From the NCBI RefSeq assembly GCF_028683095.1, contig NZ_JAJUBC010000029.1, forward strand, positions 16,688-80,687: a DNA stretch of 64,000 bases, given 5' to 3'. The notes beneath the pieces were generated by a model. It saw only the letters and a program-made list of their open reading frames with translations. It searched no databases and was not told where the DNA came from. Shown here one piece after another: positions 1 through 9,045 of the stretch. Within the stretch, counting starts at the first letter, position 1. Every line of letters begins with the position of its first letter. The stretch is from Enterovibrio gelatinilyticus (GTDB lineage: Bacteria > Pseudomonadota > Gammaproteobacteria > Enterobacterales > Vibrionaceae). Made by a program: the position numbers and the translations under genes.

Positions 1-631
1 GAATATCATAGTGCTTTGAAGCATCACGTACTAAATTGGCGTATTGGTATTCGCGTTGCTCAAGGTGGTCTTTCACCATATCAATTTGAACGTAATACGC
101 TTTGCCTTGCTTAATTGCTTTGGATTGTAGCTTGTTCTCAATCATATAACCGGCAAAGCGATTGGCGCGCCACTCCCACTCAATGGATTTCCCTTCCTGG
201 TCAACAATTTGCCCCATGAAGAAAGGTTTACCTGTGAGCTTTACATCTTTGTCGCTGAACTGTTCTACGTCTTTCGGATCGGCAGGCATCAGTACCGTCT
301 GTACGATAGCCTTGTGCAGTTTTTCCATCGGTTGGTGCTGAGACACGGTTGAAACGTAAATTTTCCCCGCCTCAAAATCAATGTGTGCGCGTGTTTGATA
401 GCCATCAAGATATTTCACATAGCGATGCTTACTGGATTCAACGTAATCGTCATCCCCCCAGTGTTTCTTGGCTTCTTTGGCGAGCAGCGAAAATAAGGTG
501 GCGATCGCTTTCTTGTTGGCATCTGAGAGGGGCTGCCCAGCAATAGGTGGTGTAACAATGTCGTTGCTTTCAGGGGGTATCGCACACCCTGTGAACAGCG
601 CAGTACATAGAAGGAGAACTGCTTTTCTCAT
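1..631 (-). CDS. mltC: MltC-like membrane-bound lytic transglycosylase, N-terminal part (runs off the window)
   Basis: The open frame read leftward from the ATG at 631 gives about 210 residues and is cut by the window edge, so it is partial at its C-terminus. It begins with a lipoprotein signal peptide ending in a lipobox LFTGC (Cys16). The body matches the N-terminal DUF3393 domain of MltC: a YVKYLDGYQTRAHIDF block and FFMGQIVDQEGKSIEWEWRA are very close to E. coli MltC as I remember it. In the family this domain precedes a C-terminal SLT catalytic domain that cleaves peptidoglycan glycan strands from the inner face of the outer membrane; that domain would lie beyond the window. In E. coli mltC follows mutY-yggX, but here the gene upstream is L-2-hydroxyglutarate oxidase, so this may be a relocated copy or paralogue. 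Confidence 0.85.
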   Translation of the reverse strand, partial: MRKAVLLLCTALFTGCAIPPESNDIVTPPIAGQPLSDANKKAIATLFSLLAKEAKKHWGDDDYVESSKHRYVKYLDGYQTRAHIDFEAGKIYVSTVSQHQPMEKLHKAIVQTVLMPADPKDVEQFSDKDVKLTGKPFFMGQIVDQEGKSIEWEWRANRFAGYMIENKLQSKAIKQGKAYYVQIDMVKDHLEQREYQYANLVRDASKHYDI

Positions 632-810
632 GGCGATTTTTTATCTCTTTTTTAGCGTGAAGCGTGCTTTTATCAAATGCTAGGCGTAAGGCCGAGAGGG
701 GCAGTGGCCCACTCTAGAATAGTGGCGACGATGCTATGCCCAGCCTTCAAAAAAGGAAAGGGATTTGTGGGAAATCGTGACGAAAGCACTGCCAAATCCG
801 TCAGTTGACG

Positions 811-2001
811 TTAATTGGTCGATTTATCAACAATGTGGCGCGCAATAGGGAAGCAGGACGTTGCCGCCGGAGAGGGAGCATTACATACCACCAAGGAGCG
901 CGCGGTCTGATGAAACAGGAAATCATCCACCATATCGCCGTTTTGATAAACGGCTTGTGCGCGAATACCGGAGGGGTAGGTGAGCAAGTCATCTTGATTA
1001 AGAGTTGGGCAGTATTTTTGGACTTCTTTTAAATAGCCTTGCTTCCATAAGCCGTTGCGAAGCTCTTTCATTGCCGATGAGAAGTTACGGCGAATCAGGC
1101 TATAAAAACCGCCATATTGCAGCATCTCAGCGGTATCTTTCATCGAAAATGAAAATCGTGAATAGCCTTCACGTGCAAGGCTTAATACAGCGTTTGGCCC
1201 AACGGTAACCGTTCCATCGATCATCTTAGTGAGATGGACACCGAGAAACGGGAGAGCGGGGTCTGGGATGGGGTATATCAGGCTTGAAATGATGCTGTTG
1301 TGTTGTGACGGTAATTGGAAGTAATCACCGCGAAAAGGCACCATTTGGAAGTCCGGCGTTTCGCCTAGCATTCGAATGATACGATCGGACATGATACCTG
1401 CGCAGGCGATGACCTTGTTGGCATGGAGTATTTGTGTCCCGGCAACTACCGTGACACCATCATCGGTTTCTTGAATATACTCGACGCTAGCATTGAACAA
1501 AACGTCCCCGCCATGGCTCTTGATCATTGTTCCGAGTTTTTCGCAGATCTGGCGGTAACTAACGATGCCTGTCGATGGCACAAATATGGCGCCAACCCCT
1601 TCAATATTAGGTTCTTTCTGGCGAAGCTGTGCAGCATCGAGTACGTCAAACGCTAAACCATTTTCTTTTGCGCGGACTTTCAATGCTTCCATTCGCTGGA
1701 GCTCAGTGGCATTGGTGGCGACCAATAGCTTTCCACATTCTTCAAACGGAATGGCATGTTCACGACAGAACGTTTTAATAGCCAGATTGCCTTCGGTGCA
1801 AAACTTGGCTTTCATGCTGCCCGGTGTGTAGTAAACACCGGCATGAATAACGCCGCTATTGCGACCAGTTTGATGACTCGCGACCTGCTCTTCTTTGTCG
1901 ACAACGACGACGCTGGCGTTGGGGAAACGTGTCTGCAGTTCATGCGCCACGCTAAGCCCAACAATGCCTGCACCAATCACCAAATAGTCACAATCTCTCA
2001 T
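811..2001 (-). CDS. lhgO: L-2-hydroxyglutarate oxidase (FAD-dependent)
   Basis: A 396-residue protein of the DAO/LhgO flavoprotein family. It oxidises L-2-hydroxyglutarate to 2-oxoglutarate and passes electrons to the membrane quinone pool. The N-terminus carries the Rossmann FAD motif (VIGAGIVGLSVAHEL, residues 9-23), followed by the family signature HQTGRNSGVIHAGVYY (about 43-58). Length agrees with E. coli LhgO (YgaF). The E. coli neighbours (csiD, gabDTP) are absent; the gene stands alone between the MltC-like gene and a c-di-GMP-type protein on the same strand. The ATG at 2001 gives the FAD motif at the usual distance from the start. Confidence 0.92.
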   Translation of the reverse strand: MRDCDYLVIGAGIVGLSVAHELQTRFPNASVVVVDKEEQVASHQTGRNSGVIHAGVYYTPGSMKAKFCTEGNLAIKTFCREHAIPFEECGKLLVATNATELQRMEALKVRAKENGLAFDVLDAAQLRQKEPNIEGVGAIFVPSTGIVSYRQICEKLGTMIKSHGGDVLFNASVEYIQETDDGVTVVAGTQILHANKVIACAGIMSDRIIRMLGETPDFQMVPFRGDYFQLPSQHNSIISSLIYPIPDPALPFLGVHLTKMIDGTVTVGPNAVLSLAREGYSRFSFSMKDTAEMLQYGGFYSLIRRNFSSAMKELRNGLWKQGYLKEVQKYCPTLNQDDLLTYPSGIRAQAVYQNGDMVDDFLFHQTARSLVVCNAPSPAATSCFPIARHIVDKSTN

Positions 2002-2111
2002 TTGCTAGCCTTTGCGTTTAGTGTTTATCGCTAGCATTGAAAGTGATAAAGAACCAAATGGAAAGAAAGGATTAATGACTCTGTGATGAATACGTTTGAA
2101 TTTTGTACGGT

Positions 2112-5100
2112 TCAGCTGGCTGATTTGGGGTAGATAAAAGAATGGCTCATCCCTACCTTTGATGAAGAAATAACGCGTGTGAGCGGCATTGGCTCACCGT
2201 AAACATAGCCTTGAGAGTAATCAAGACTCGCCCGTTGCACTTGCTGATAATCATCTTCGTTATTCACTTTTGCAGCTGCCGTTTTGACGTTCATCGAGTC
2301 ACTGATTTGTTTGATCGACTCAACGATACGTTGCTCAACACGGCTCGACTTCATGAGTGATATGAGGCTACTGTCGATTTTCAGCATGGTGATGTTGAGC
2401 GTTTTTAGATAGCTAAAGACGCTGACGTCAGAACCGAAATTATCAATCGCGACCTCACACCCCAACTCTCTAAATGACGAGATAATCTCTCTGGCTTTTG
2501 CTTTATCAATCACAAGTGTACTTTGGTGGATTTCAATGCAAAGACGCGATGATGGCAATGGACTTTTCTTGACCAGTGCAATGCAATATTTAATGAAATC
2601 ATCGTCATAGAAAGCGGGTGAAGAAATGTTGATGGCGATAGAAAGCCCGGCTTCTTGCAGTGCTTTGCCCTGTGTTTCTAATACCTCACAGAACACCCAG
2701 CGTTCAATGTTGATGAGCCGGCCCGTTTTTTCTGCGGCATTAAAAAATATATGAGGTAACAGCAGTTTGCCCTCATCAGTGATCATTCTAATGAGCACCT
2801 CATGCCACGTTGGAAGGTCTTTGCGATGAGCGACGATAGGCATACATAGCAAGGTGAAGGCTTGATTGGATATAGCGGTATCGATCTGGTGGAGTAGGTT
2901 GTCATTGCCAAATGAATGGCTTTTGTCGAGGGTATATTCATCAAAGGCAGCGACTCGCACGTCGGGAAGTTGTAACGCGGATGTCAATGCAACATCCGCG
3001 TGATAAAGAGATTGCAAAGCCGTAGTGTGTTGATCATCAATGACAGCCAATCCAATGACACTCGTAATTCCAAGGCTTGGCGAATCATGCTGATACTGAA
3101 GATTATCAAGCCTTGAGGTGATATTTTCGGCTCGTTCCTTCGCGTCAACGAGAGAATGCTGAGGCAGAAGTACAGCAAATTTGTTGTCATCGATTCGAGC
3201 CAGGTACTCATCACTTTTTATCTCGGTTTTGAGCAGCAACGCTGACGACTTGATGATTTGCTCACCAGCAGGCTTACCGAGAAGATCTGATAGCGTTCTA
3301 AGCCCTTTTAATTTAATAACAGCGACAATGTGTTCAGCTGATTTTCGAGCCAGTGCGTCGATATGATGCTGCAGTACACCTTCAAAATCTTTGCGGTTCG
3401 GAAGTCCCGTTAACGTATCCACTAATATGTGTTTGTTTGACACATCGACCCAACTCGCTTTGGATATGTGCTGAAGGGTAACGATCCATCCTTCTAAGAC
3501 ATTATTGTTTGATAAGGCGGGCTTGGCACACAGAGCGATTTGAATATCGATCCCTGTGGCAGTTTGTAACCAAAAAACGTTGTCGATGGAGAAATACTCT
3601 CCGCGAGCGCTGTTAAGTATCTGTTCAAATGACAGTAATTGGTCTCCATCAAACAATGAAAACAGAGCATCAATGGGTTTGCCTATGTCACTTTCATTGC
3701 AATGCACAATGTCGTACGTTTGCTCATTAAACGACTGAATGTTGAGGTTAGCATCCAATACGATAATGCCATCGTGAGAGGCATGAATTGCTGCTGACAG
3801 TAGGCTGTTGGTGTCATGATGTGTGGTTGAGTCAATATTGGGTATAGGCGTACAGATACCGACAAGGCGTTGAGGATCGTCGCGGGTTGCTTTTATCATG
3901 ATGTAGTAGCAGGTGTCTTCGGGGAGATTGGCAGTTCTTAGGACATCGGTCTGGTAGTGATCTGAGTACTTGGACGGAGACGTTGTGACAAACAGTGCAT
4001 CAAACTTCCGTTGATAGTCAGCATGCAAGAGATTGCGCCATGATTGCTTGTTGATGGTGTCGTTGGTCGTTAAACCAAAGAGCGAGTGCATTTCCGCATC
4101 CCAGATAAGCTCATCCGTATCTCTGTGGTACTCCCAAATGGCAATTTGGCCAGCTTCTAATTGATGGTTTAGCGCATTTCTGTGTGCGCTCTCAGGAGCT
4201 TTATTGCGCTCATGGCTTATGTCGGTGATAGTGCCGATGACTGTGTCAACCACGTCATCATTCTTGTTTTCCACCGGTTGGCTGCAGTCGCGGATCCACC
4301 GATAGGTGTTGTTGTCATCCAATATGCGGTACTCCATTGCCAAGGCTTCAGACCCTATTTGGCTCATGGAATGTTGATATTCTCTCAGATCTTCGGGGTG
4401 GATGCGCGCCATCCATTCATACATTTTCCTTATGCTCAAAGCGTTAATGCCAATCGCCTGAAAGGCATTCTCAGACAATTGAATATACTTAGTATTCGTT
4501 GCCATTTCATACACAGTGATACGGTTGATGCCCAAAGCAAACTCAAACTTCTGCGACCACAAGTTACGTTCTGTATCAATCCGCCGCTCTTTGTCGATAT
4601 TCCTAATTTGATAGATGAAACTGGTGACTTCACCTGACCAGCGATCTCGGACCGCTGACACGCCAATTTGCGTCCAAATCACGAGTTTTTTCTTTGTGAG
4701 TAAACGAGCTGAAACTTGAAAGTTGGACGCATTCGCCATGATCAAGTCATGGCAATGTTGGTGAACGATTTTTCGGTCTGAATGAAAAATGAAGCGGTTG
4801 AAGTCTTTACCATCCATCTCGTCTGCATTCATATCAACCATTGCGAGAAAGCTTCGGTTGGTGGTCATCACCTGTCCGTCTGGCAACACCATCACCATCC
4901 CGACAACAGACACGTCCATGGCATCCGAAAATAGTGAGGCTTTTTCATCGCTCATTTTTTGTATCTGTTGTAATCGAGCCGATTTCACCGCAAGCAAGAT
5001 GCCTATCAACATGGCACCTGCAACAGGGGGGAGTAAGTGTGACGACACTGTTTCAAATACTCCTTCAGCAAGGTTTGTTGACGGTGAGACCAAAAGCACA

Positions 5101-5858
5101 TCGAGTATTAATGAAACTGCAAACGCACTAGTGAAGGCCGATAGTCGGTCAAGCATTGAGCTTGCAAGCGTCAGCGTGAACGCAATTGCAATGAAAGGAT
5201 ACGCAACGTGTGAAAGGGAATAGCCACAAAGCAATGTTATCCCAGCAATTAAGATGAGAGTCTTGGGGGAGACGAGTGAAGAGGGGAGGTGATAGGGCCG
5301 ATTTAACAACACAAAGGAAAAGGGGGTGATGGCCAAGATACCTATGACATCTCCAAAATACCAATTTGAGACAATGTCGATAAAGGGAATTGCCAGCGCC
5401 TTATGCAAGATGTAACCGCCACTCAGGGCCCCCAGTAACGGGCTTAAGCAAACCACTAACAACACAAAAAGGTAAAATGCAGGCATTGAAATGAATGGTG
5501 ATGATGTGCGGTTGATATACGCCAGAGCGACGGTGCCAGCTGCAATGGTTGATGTGTTGGCGAGCGAAAGCAGAATACTTTGTATTAGTGCATCACCGAA
5601 CAGAATATTGGCGAGCAAAATAGCCAAAAATGCGGTGCCGAGGAGAACCCATCGTTGAGATTTGGGAGCAAGCGTAAGAAGCGTGATAGCAAGTCCGTTA
5701 GCATACCAAGTGAATGCTGAACTGCCGGGTTGGCGCAGCAAATAAATGGCGAGGAGTGCTGTGAATAAACACCCAACAAAAACAAAGACCACGCGCGTGA
5801 ACAAAGCACCATCAGAAAAGTTGTCTGTTGAATGTTCTTGCTCGCTAACGAATGCCAT
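2112..5858 (-). CDS. MASE1-PAS-GGDEF-EAL membrane protein with degenerate GGDEF and EAL motifs
   Basis: A 1248-residue sensor-type protein. Residues about 15-300 form a multi-pass MASE1-like membrane domain. About 305-800 contain what look like four PAS modules, the second and third with PAC-type W-x-R segments. A GGDEF domain starts near 813 (DTLTGLPNRKDF) and an EAL domain near 1005. The GGDEF signature is replaced by RIDDNKFAVLLP (about 887-898), and the metal-binding Asp of the first strand is absent (IKLKGL). In the EAL domain the motif reads EVL, DDFG has become IDNFG (about 1137), and the AEGVE loop has become AAAKVN (about 1197). By family knowledge these positions bind the catalytic metals, so enzyme activity is unlikely. 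A c-di-GMP-binding or protein-interaction role, as for LapD or CsrD, is an inference. Confidence 0.9.
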   Translation of the reverse strand: MAFVSEQEHSTDNFSDGALFTRVVFVFVGCLFTALLAIYLLRQPGSSAFTWYANGLAITLLTLAPKSQRWVLLGTAFLAILLANILFGDALIQSILLSLANTSTIAAGTVALAYINRTSSPFISMPAFYLFVLLVVCLSPLLGALSGGYILHKALAIPFIDIVSNWYFGDVIGILAITPFSFVLLNRPYHLPSSLVSPKTLILIAGITLLCGYSLSHVAYPFIAIAFTLTLASSMLDRLSAFTSAFAVSLILDVLLVSPSTNLAEGVFETVSSHLLPPVAGAMLIGILLAVKSARLQQIQKMSDEKASLFSDAMDVSVVGMVMVLPDGQVMTTNRSFLAMVDMNADEMDGKDFNRFIFHSDRKIVHQHCHDLIMANASNFQVSARLLTKKKLVIWTQIGVSAVRDRWSGEVTSFIYQIRNIDKERRIDTERNLWSQKFEFALGINRITVYEMATNTKYIQLSENAFQAIGINALSIRKMYEWMARIHPEDLREYQHSMSQIGSEALAMEYRILDDNNTYRWIRDCSQPVENKNDDVVDTVIGTITDISHERNKAPESAHRNALNHQLEAGQIAIWEYHRDTDELIWDAEMHSLFGLTTNDTINKQSWRNLLHADYQRKFDALFVTTSPSKYSDHYQTDVLRTANLPEDTCYYIMIKATRDDPQRLVGICTPIPNIDSTTHHDTNSLLSAAIHASHDGIIVLDANLNIQSFNEQTYDIVHCNESDIGKPIDALFSLFDGDQLLSFEQILNSARGEYFSIDNVFWLQTATGIDIQIALCAKPALSNNNVLEGWIVTLQHISKASWVDVSNKHILVDTLTGLPNRKDFEGVLQHHIDALARKSAEHIVAVIKLKGLRTLSDLLGKPAGEQIIKSSALLLKTEIKSDEYLARIDDNKFAVLLPQHSLVDAKERAENITSRLDNLQYQHDSPSLGITSVIGLAVIDDQHTTALQSLYHADVALTSALQLPDVRVAAFDEYTLDKSHSFGNDNLLHQIDTAISNQAFTLLCMPIVAHRKDLPTWHEVLIRMITDEGKLLLPHIFFNAAEKTGRLINIERWVFCEVLETQGKALQEAGLSIAINISSPAFYDDDFIKYCIALVKKSPLPSSRLCIEIHQSTLVIDKAKAREIISSFRELGCEVAIDNFGSDVSVFSYLKTLNITMLKIDSSLISLMKSSRVEQRIVESIKQISDSMNVKTAAAKVNNEDDYQQVQRASLDYSQGYVYGEPMPLTRVISSSKVGMSHSFIYPKSAS

Positions 5859-6120
5859 TTACATTCCCATGATTTCAAGTTGAAAGTTGTGTGGATGACA
5901 GCTAGCCAACCACCGTGTCCACTGCCGAGGGCTTGGGTTCACCATGCGCTTTGTACTCGCAGAGACAATGCAATGTATTTGCAAGTGAATGCACATAAGT
6001 AAAAGTCTAGCGTAAGTCTCATAAATGGGATGTGGATTTAAAATTGATGCCAGCGAAGACCGTTGGCATCAATCTGTGTGCGGGTGATGGGTGACGATGG
6101 GTGAGATATGTCGTGAATAT

Positions 6121-6480
6121 TTATAGCTCGTTGTATTTGACTGCGCGTCCGTAGCATTTATCGACGGGGTACTTCTCATTGTTTAGTGCGAGTTTTTTGT
6201 CGCAGGCATCTTCAAGATTAACGTGGCACTTATCAGCGATGCGAAGCAGATAAAGTTGAATATCTGCCAGCTCGTGAGCTAGCGCTTCTTTTTTGTCGGC
6301 AGGGAAATTTGCCGCTTGCTCTGGTGTCAGCCATTGAAACAATTCTGCGAGTTCCCCTACCTCACCACTCAGTGCCATGACAAGATTCTTCGGATTGTGA
6401 AATTGCTCCCAGTCACGAGCTTTGGCGAATTCGGTCATTTCGTTTTGCAACCGGAGAAAAGGAGATGTTGTTTTAGTCAT
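6121..6480 (-). CDS. MazG-like nucleotide pyrophosphohydrolase (dCTPase / RS21-C6 type)
   Basis: A 119-residue single-domain protein of the all-alpha NTP pyrophosphatase superfamily. It contains the metal-binding helices SGEVGELAELFQW (about 38-50) and HELADIQLYLLRIAD (about 69-83), the E-x-x-E and E-x-x-D pairs that hold Mg2+. Such short homologues (DCTPP1/RS21-C6 type) hydrolyse dCTP and modified pyrimidine dNTPs to the monophosphate, acting as house-cleaning enzymes. Start ATG at 6480. It lies alone between the GGDEF-EAL gene and the divergent DedA gene. Substrate is inferred from the subfamily only. Confidence 0.85.
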   Translation of the reverse strand: MTKTTSPFLRLQNEMTEFAKARDWEQFHNPKNLVMALSGEVGELAELFQWLTPEQAANFPADKKEALAHELADIQLYLLRIADKCHVNLEDACDKKLALNNEKYPVDKCYGRAVKYNEL

Positions 6481-6713
6481 GGTGTGTTTGCTCGTTCATT
6501 AAATTTACGCATCAGTGTGTCACGATCATTCAGCAACGCAACTCTTCCAAAGTTTAGAGAATAAGACATTTGCAATAGTGAGTGCATGGTACAAATTTGG
6601 CGTGTTCAGTGTCCTATTTTTGTGAATTTAAAGAGTTTATGAGCAATCTGAAAGCGAATTGCTTTTTAACCTGTCTACTCTCTAAGAGATAAGCAGCCGA
6701 ACAGGGCAACATT

Positions 6714-7292
6714 TTGAATGACGTAACAATAACCCTTTTGCAATATTCGCCGTTGACCCTTTTTTTCGCGGTGATTTTGTTGTCGTACTTGCTTGAAGAT
6801 CTCGCGATTATTACTGCGAGTGTGGCAGCGGCTCAAGGTGTTATGACGGTTCCAATGGCGTTGTTATCCATTTTTGTAGGAATCGCGAGCGGCGATGTGG
6901 GTCTTTATGCACTGGGTGTATGGGCAAGAAAATGGCGTCGGTTGCGTGGCTTGTTGCTCACGAAACCCAGCGTGCGTTTGATCCGCAAAAAACTGCGAGC
7001 TAATCCCGTCAGCAATCTTTTCCTTATTCGCTTTGTCCCCGGACTGCGTTTTGTGGGTTTCTGCTTAAGCGGCTTTTTCCGCGTAGGATTGCGTGCTTTT
7101 TTGCCCGCGGTACTGCTCGCAACGGCATTGTGGACAGCTGTGGTGTTCACCTTGGTGTACCAACTGGGCGAAATTGAATGGATCCATAGCAATCTAAGTT
7201 GGGGACTGATTCCGGTCGTACTGATTCTGTTGTACGGCGTTAACCGTTTTGCTGGAAACAAGCTTAAGGAGAAAGCAGTTTGCACAGATTAA
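6714..7292 (+). CDS. DedA/VTT-family membrane protein
   Basis: A 192-residue polytopic membrane protein with the VTT (SNARE-associated) fold. Visible family features are a long N-terminal hydrophobic stretch with an acidic patch (LLEDLAIITASVAA), GIASGDVGLYALGVWA, and the arginine-bearing amphipathic segment LFLIRFVPGLRFVGFCLSGF, which corresponds to the conserved F-x-R-F-x-P-G-x-R motif of DedA proteins. The family contributes to membrane lipid recycling and proton-motive-force homeostasis. A TTG at 6714 is the first reasonable start, with a weak purine-rich ACAGGG upstream; no in-frame ATG precedes the first membrane segment. Its 3' end overlaps the next gene by 13 bp, which suggests translational coupling. 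Confidence 0.8.
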   Translation: MNDVTITLLQYSPLTLFFAVILLSYLLEDLAIITASVAAAQGVMTVPMALLSIFVGIASGDVGLYALGVWARKWRRLRGLLLTKPSVRLIRKKLRANPVSNLFLIRFVPGLRFVGFCLSGFFRVGLRAFLPAVLLATALWTAVVFTLVYQLGEIEWIHSNLSWGLIPVVLILLYGVNRFAGNKLKEKAVCTD

Positions 7293-8416
7293 AACTGGTG
7301 GACGAGAAGACAAATCCCGCACTGCCCATTAACCATGGAATGCCACCGCTCAACATGAAAGGCAAAGCTGTGTCTGCCTTTGAGTTTTGGCCTGGATGGA
7401 TATTTTATGCACCTGTAGCGGTGCAGTGGATTTGGTATGGCATTAAATATCGCAGTGCGAGCTTGCCACTGATAGCGAACCCTGGCATTGAACTTAGTGG
7501 CATGGTTGGCGAGTCAAAAGACGCCATTTTGTCTCTTGCCGGTGAACGCGCCAAACCTTGGATTCTGCCTTATGTTATGTGGGAAAAGAATACCACGTCG
7601 GCGGAATCTCAAGCTCACCAAGCTCTTTCTGCTCTGCACGATGCGGGCTTGGGTTTTCCTGTCGTCGCGAAGCCTGATCTGGGTTGCCGTGGTGCGGGTG
7701 TGCGGCTGGTGGAAAACAAAGCAGAGCTGGAAGACTACTTACGTCTGTTTCCTGATGGCGCGCGCTTAATGCTGCAACAAAAAGCGCCATATAACGCGGA
7801 AGCTGGTGTGTTTTACGTGCGTTATCCCGAGGAAAAACGAGGGCGGATATTTTCGTTAACGCTGAAATATAACCCTTTCGTTGTCGGAGATGGTCAACGC
7901 ACGTTAGCAGAGCTTATTGATGATGATCCCCGTGCCAGCAAAGTGCGCCATTTATATCGTGACCGCCATGAAGACAAACTGAATCTTGTGCTGGCTGAAG
8001 GCGAAACATTTAGGTTGGCGTTCGCAGGGAGTCATAGCCGAGGCGCTATATTTAGAAATGGCTGTGAATTTATTACTGATGCGCTGGTGGCGCGTTTAGA
8101 TGAAATTTTTGATGACTTTCCCGGGTTTCACTACGGACGGATAGACCTCAAGTTTCGTGATATTGAAAGCCTAATGCGTGGTGACGATTTTGCGCTCATC
8201 GAAGTCAATGGAGCAAGCAGTGAAGCCGCACATATTTGGGATAGAGAAGCCTCCTTGAAAGAGGCTTTCTCAACCCTACTCGAGCAGTATCGGATCCTGT
8301 TTGAAATTGGCGATTTACAGCGTAAATCGGGGCATAAAGTGCCAACACTGGGTGAGCTTTACAAGGCATGGCAACGGGAAAAAGCCTTGGTGCGTCATTA
8401 CCCGTCAACAGACTGA
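7280..8416 (+). CDS. ATP-grasp superfamily ligase, function unknown
   Basis: A 378-residue protein with an ATP-grasp-like core at about 125-340: FPVVAKPDLGCRGAGVRLV (ATP-binding lysine and glycine loop), LMLQQKAPYNAEAGVFYVRY, KYNPFVVGDGQRTLAELI (resembling the same strand in D-Ala-D-Ala ligases and cyanophycin synthetase), HSRGAIFRNG, and FHYGRIDLKFRD...FALIEVNGASSEAAH, where the Asp, Glu and Asn would bind Mg2+. The TTG start at 7280 has AAGGAGAA 8 bp upstream inside the DedA gene, so the two genes are probably coupled; an ATG exists 20 codons in. The substrate cannot be predicted. The coupling suggests a joint function with the membrane protein. Confidence 0.75.
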   Translation: MHRLKLVDEKTNPALPINHGMPPLNMKGKAVSAFEFWPGWIFYAPVAVQWIWYGIKYRSASLPLIANPGIELSGMVGESKDAILSLAGERAKPWILPYVMWEKNTTSAESQAHQALSALHDAGLGFPVVAKPDLGCRGAGVRLVENKAELEDYLRLFPDGARLMLQQKAPYNAEAGVFYVRYPEEKRGRIFSLTLKYNPFVVGDGQRTLAELIDDDPRASKVRHLYRDRHEDKLNLVLAEGETFRLAFAGSHSRGAIFRNGCEFITDALVARLDEIFDDFPGFHYGRIDLKFRDIESLMRGDDFALIEVNGASSEAAHIWDREASLKEAFSTLLEQYRILFEIGDLQRKSGHKVPTLGELYKAWQREKALVRHYPSTD

Positions 8417-8481
8417 ACGAAGTGATGCGCGAAACAATAATGAATCAATCCAATTTGTGTTTTAAAGATGAAGGGGAAAGC

Positions 8482-9045
8482 ATGTTAGCAAAGGATGTCG
8501 TGATGAAGTCCAATTTAGGTTCTTGTTCCACGTCGCCTGCTGAAGTGATTGGTGGAATGGATGTCGCGGCGCAATCTTTAGAACTGTTACATCAACTTTC
8601 TGATGCGCAATATAACCATGTCGCAGCACCATATCTGCAGAGCAGTATTGGCCAGCATATGCGCCATATCCTCGATGTTTTTCATGCCATTACGGTTTAC
8701 CCTAGGTCCGATTTTATTGATTACGATGTTCGTCGACGCGCACACCCTGTTGAAAAAGAGAAAGCGATTGCCATAGCCGAGTGGATTTCGCTTTGTGACT
8801 GGCTTGATGCATTGAGTGAGGATGACTTGCTCTCACTCGTCAATGTCAGTGGCGAAGTGAGCTTGACGCATCATGTCGCGTCAGTGACCCATTCCACCCT
8901 TGGGCGTGAACTCTCTTTCGTTGCCAGCCATGCGGTGCATCACTTTGCTTTGATCCGTGTGAGTTTGTGCGCTCAAGGAATATCGAGCGCTGAGACGTTT
9001 GGGATGGCAGCTGCGACGGCAACGTATTATCGAGAGGGCGATTAA
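8482..9045 (+). CDS. DinB-family protein
   Basis: A 187-residue four-helix-bundle protein of the DinB/YfiT metal-dependent superfamily. The candidate metal-binding histidines sit in GQHMRHILDVFHA and in SHAVHHFALIRV near the C-terminus, the usual spacing of a DinB His triad. The ATG at 8482 is preferred because AAGGGGA lies 4-11 bp upstream; the frame is open further upstream to 8368 but that part overlaps the ATP-grasp gene. The stop codon TAA directly abuts the ATG of the next gene. Biochemical role unknown; relatives include thiol S-transferases. Confidence 0.8.
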   Translation: MLAKDVVMKSNLGSCSTSPAEVIGGMDVAAQSLELLHQLSDAQYNHVAAPYLQSSIGQHMRHILDVFHAITVYPRSDFIDYDVRRRAHPVEKEKAIAIAEWISLCDWLDALSEDDLLSLVNVSGEVSLTHHVASVTHSTLGRELSFVASHAVHHFALIRVSLCAQGISSAETFGMAAATATYYREGD

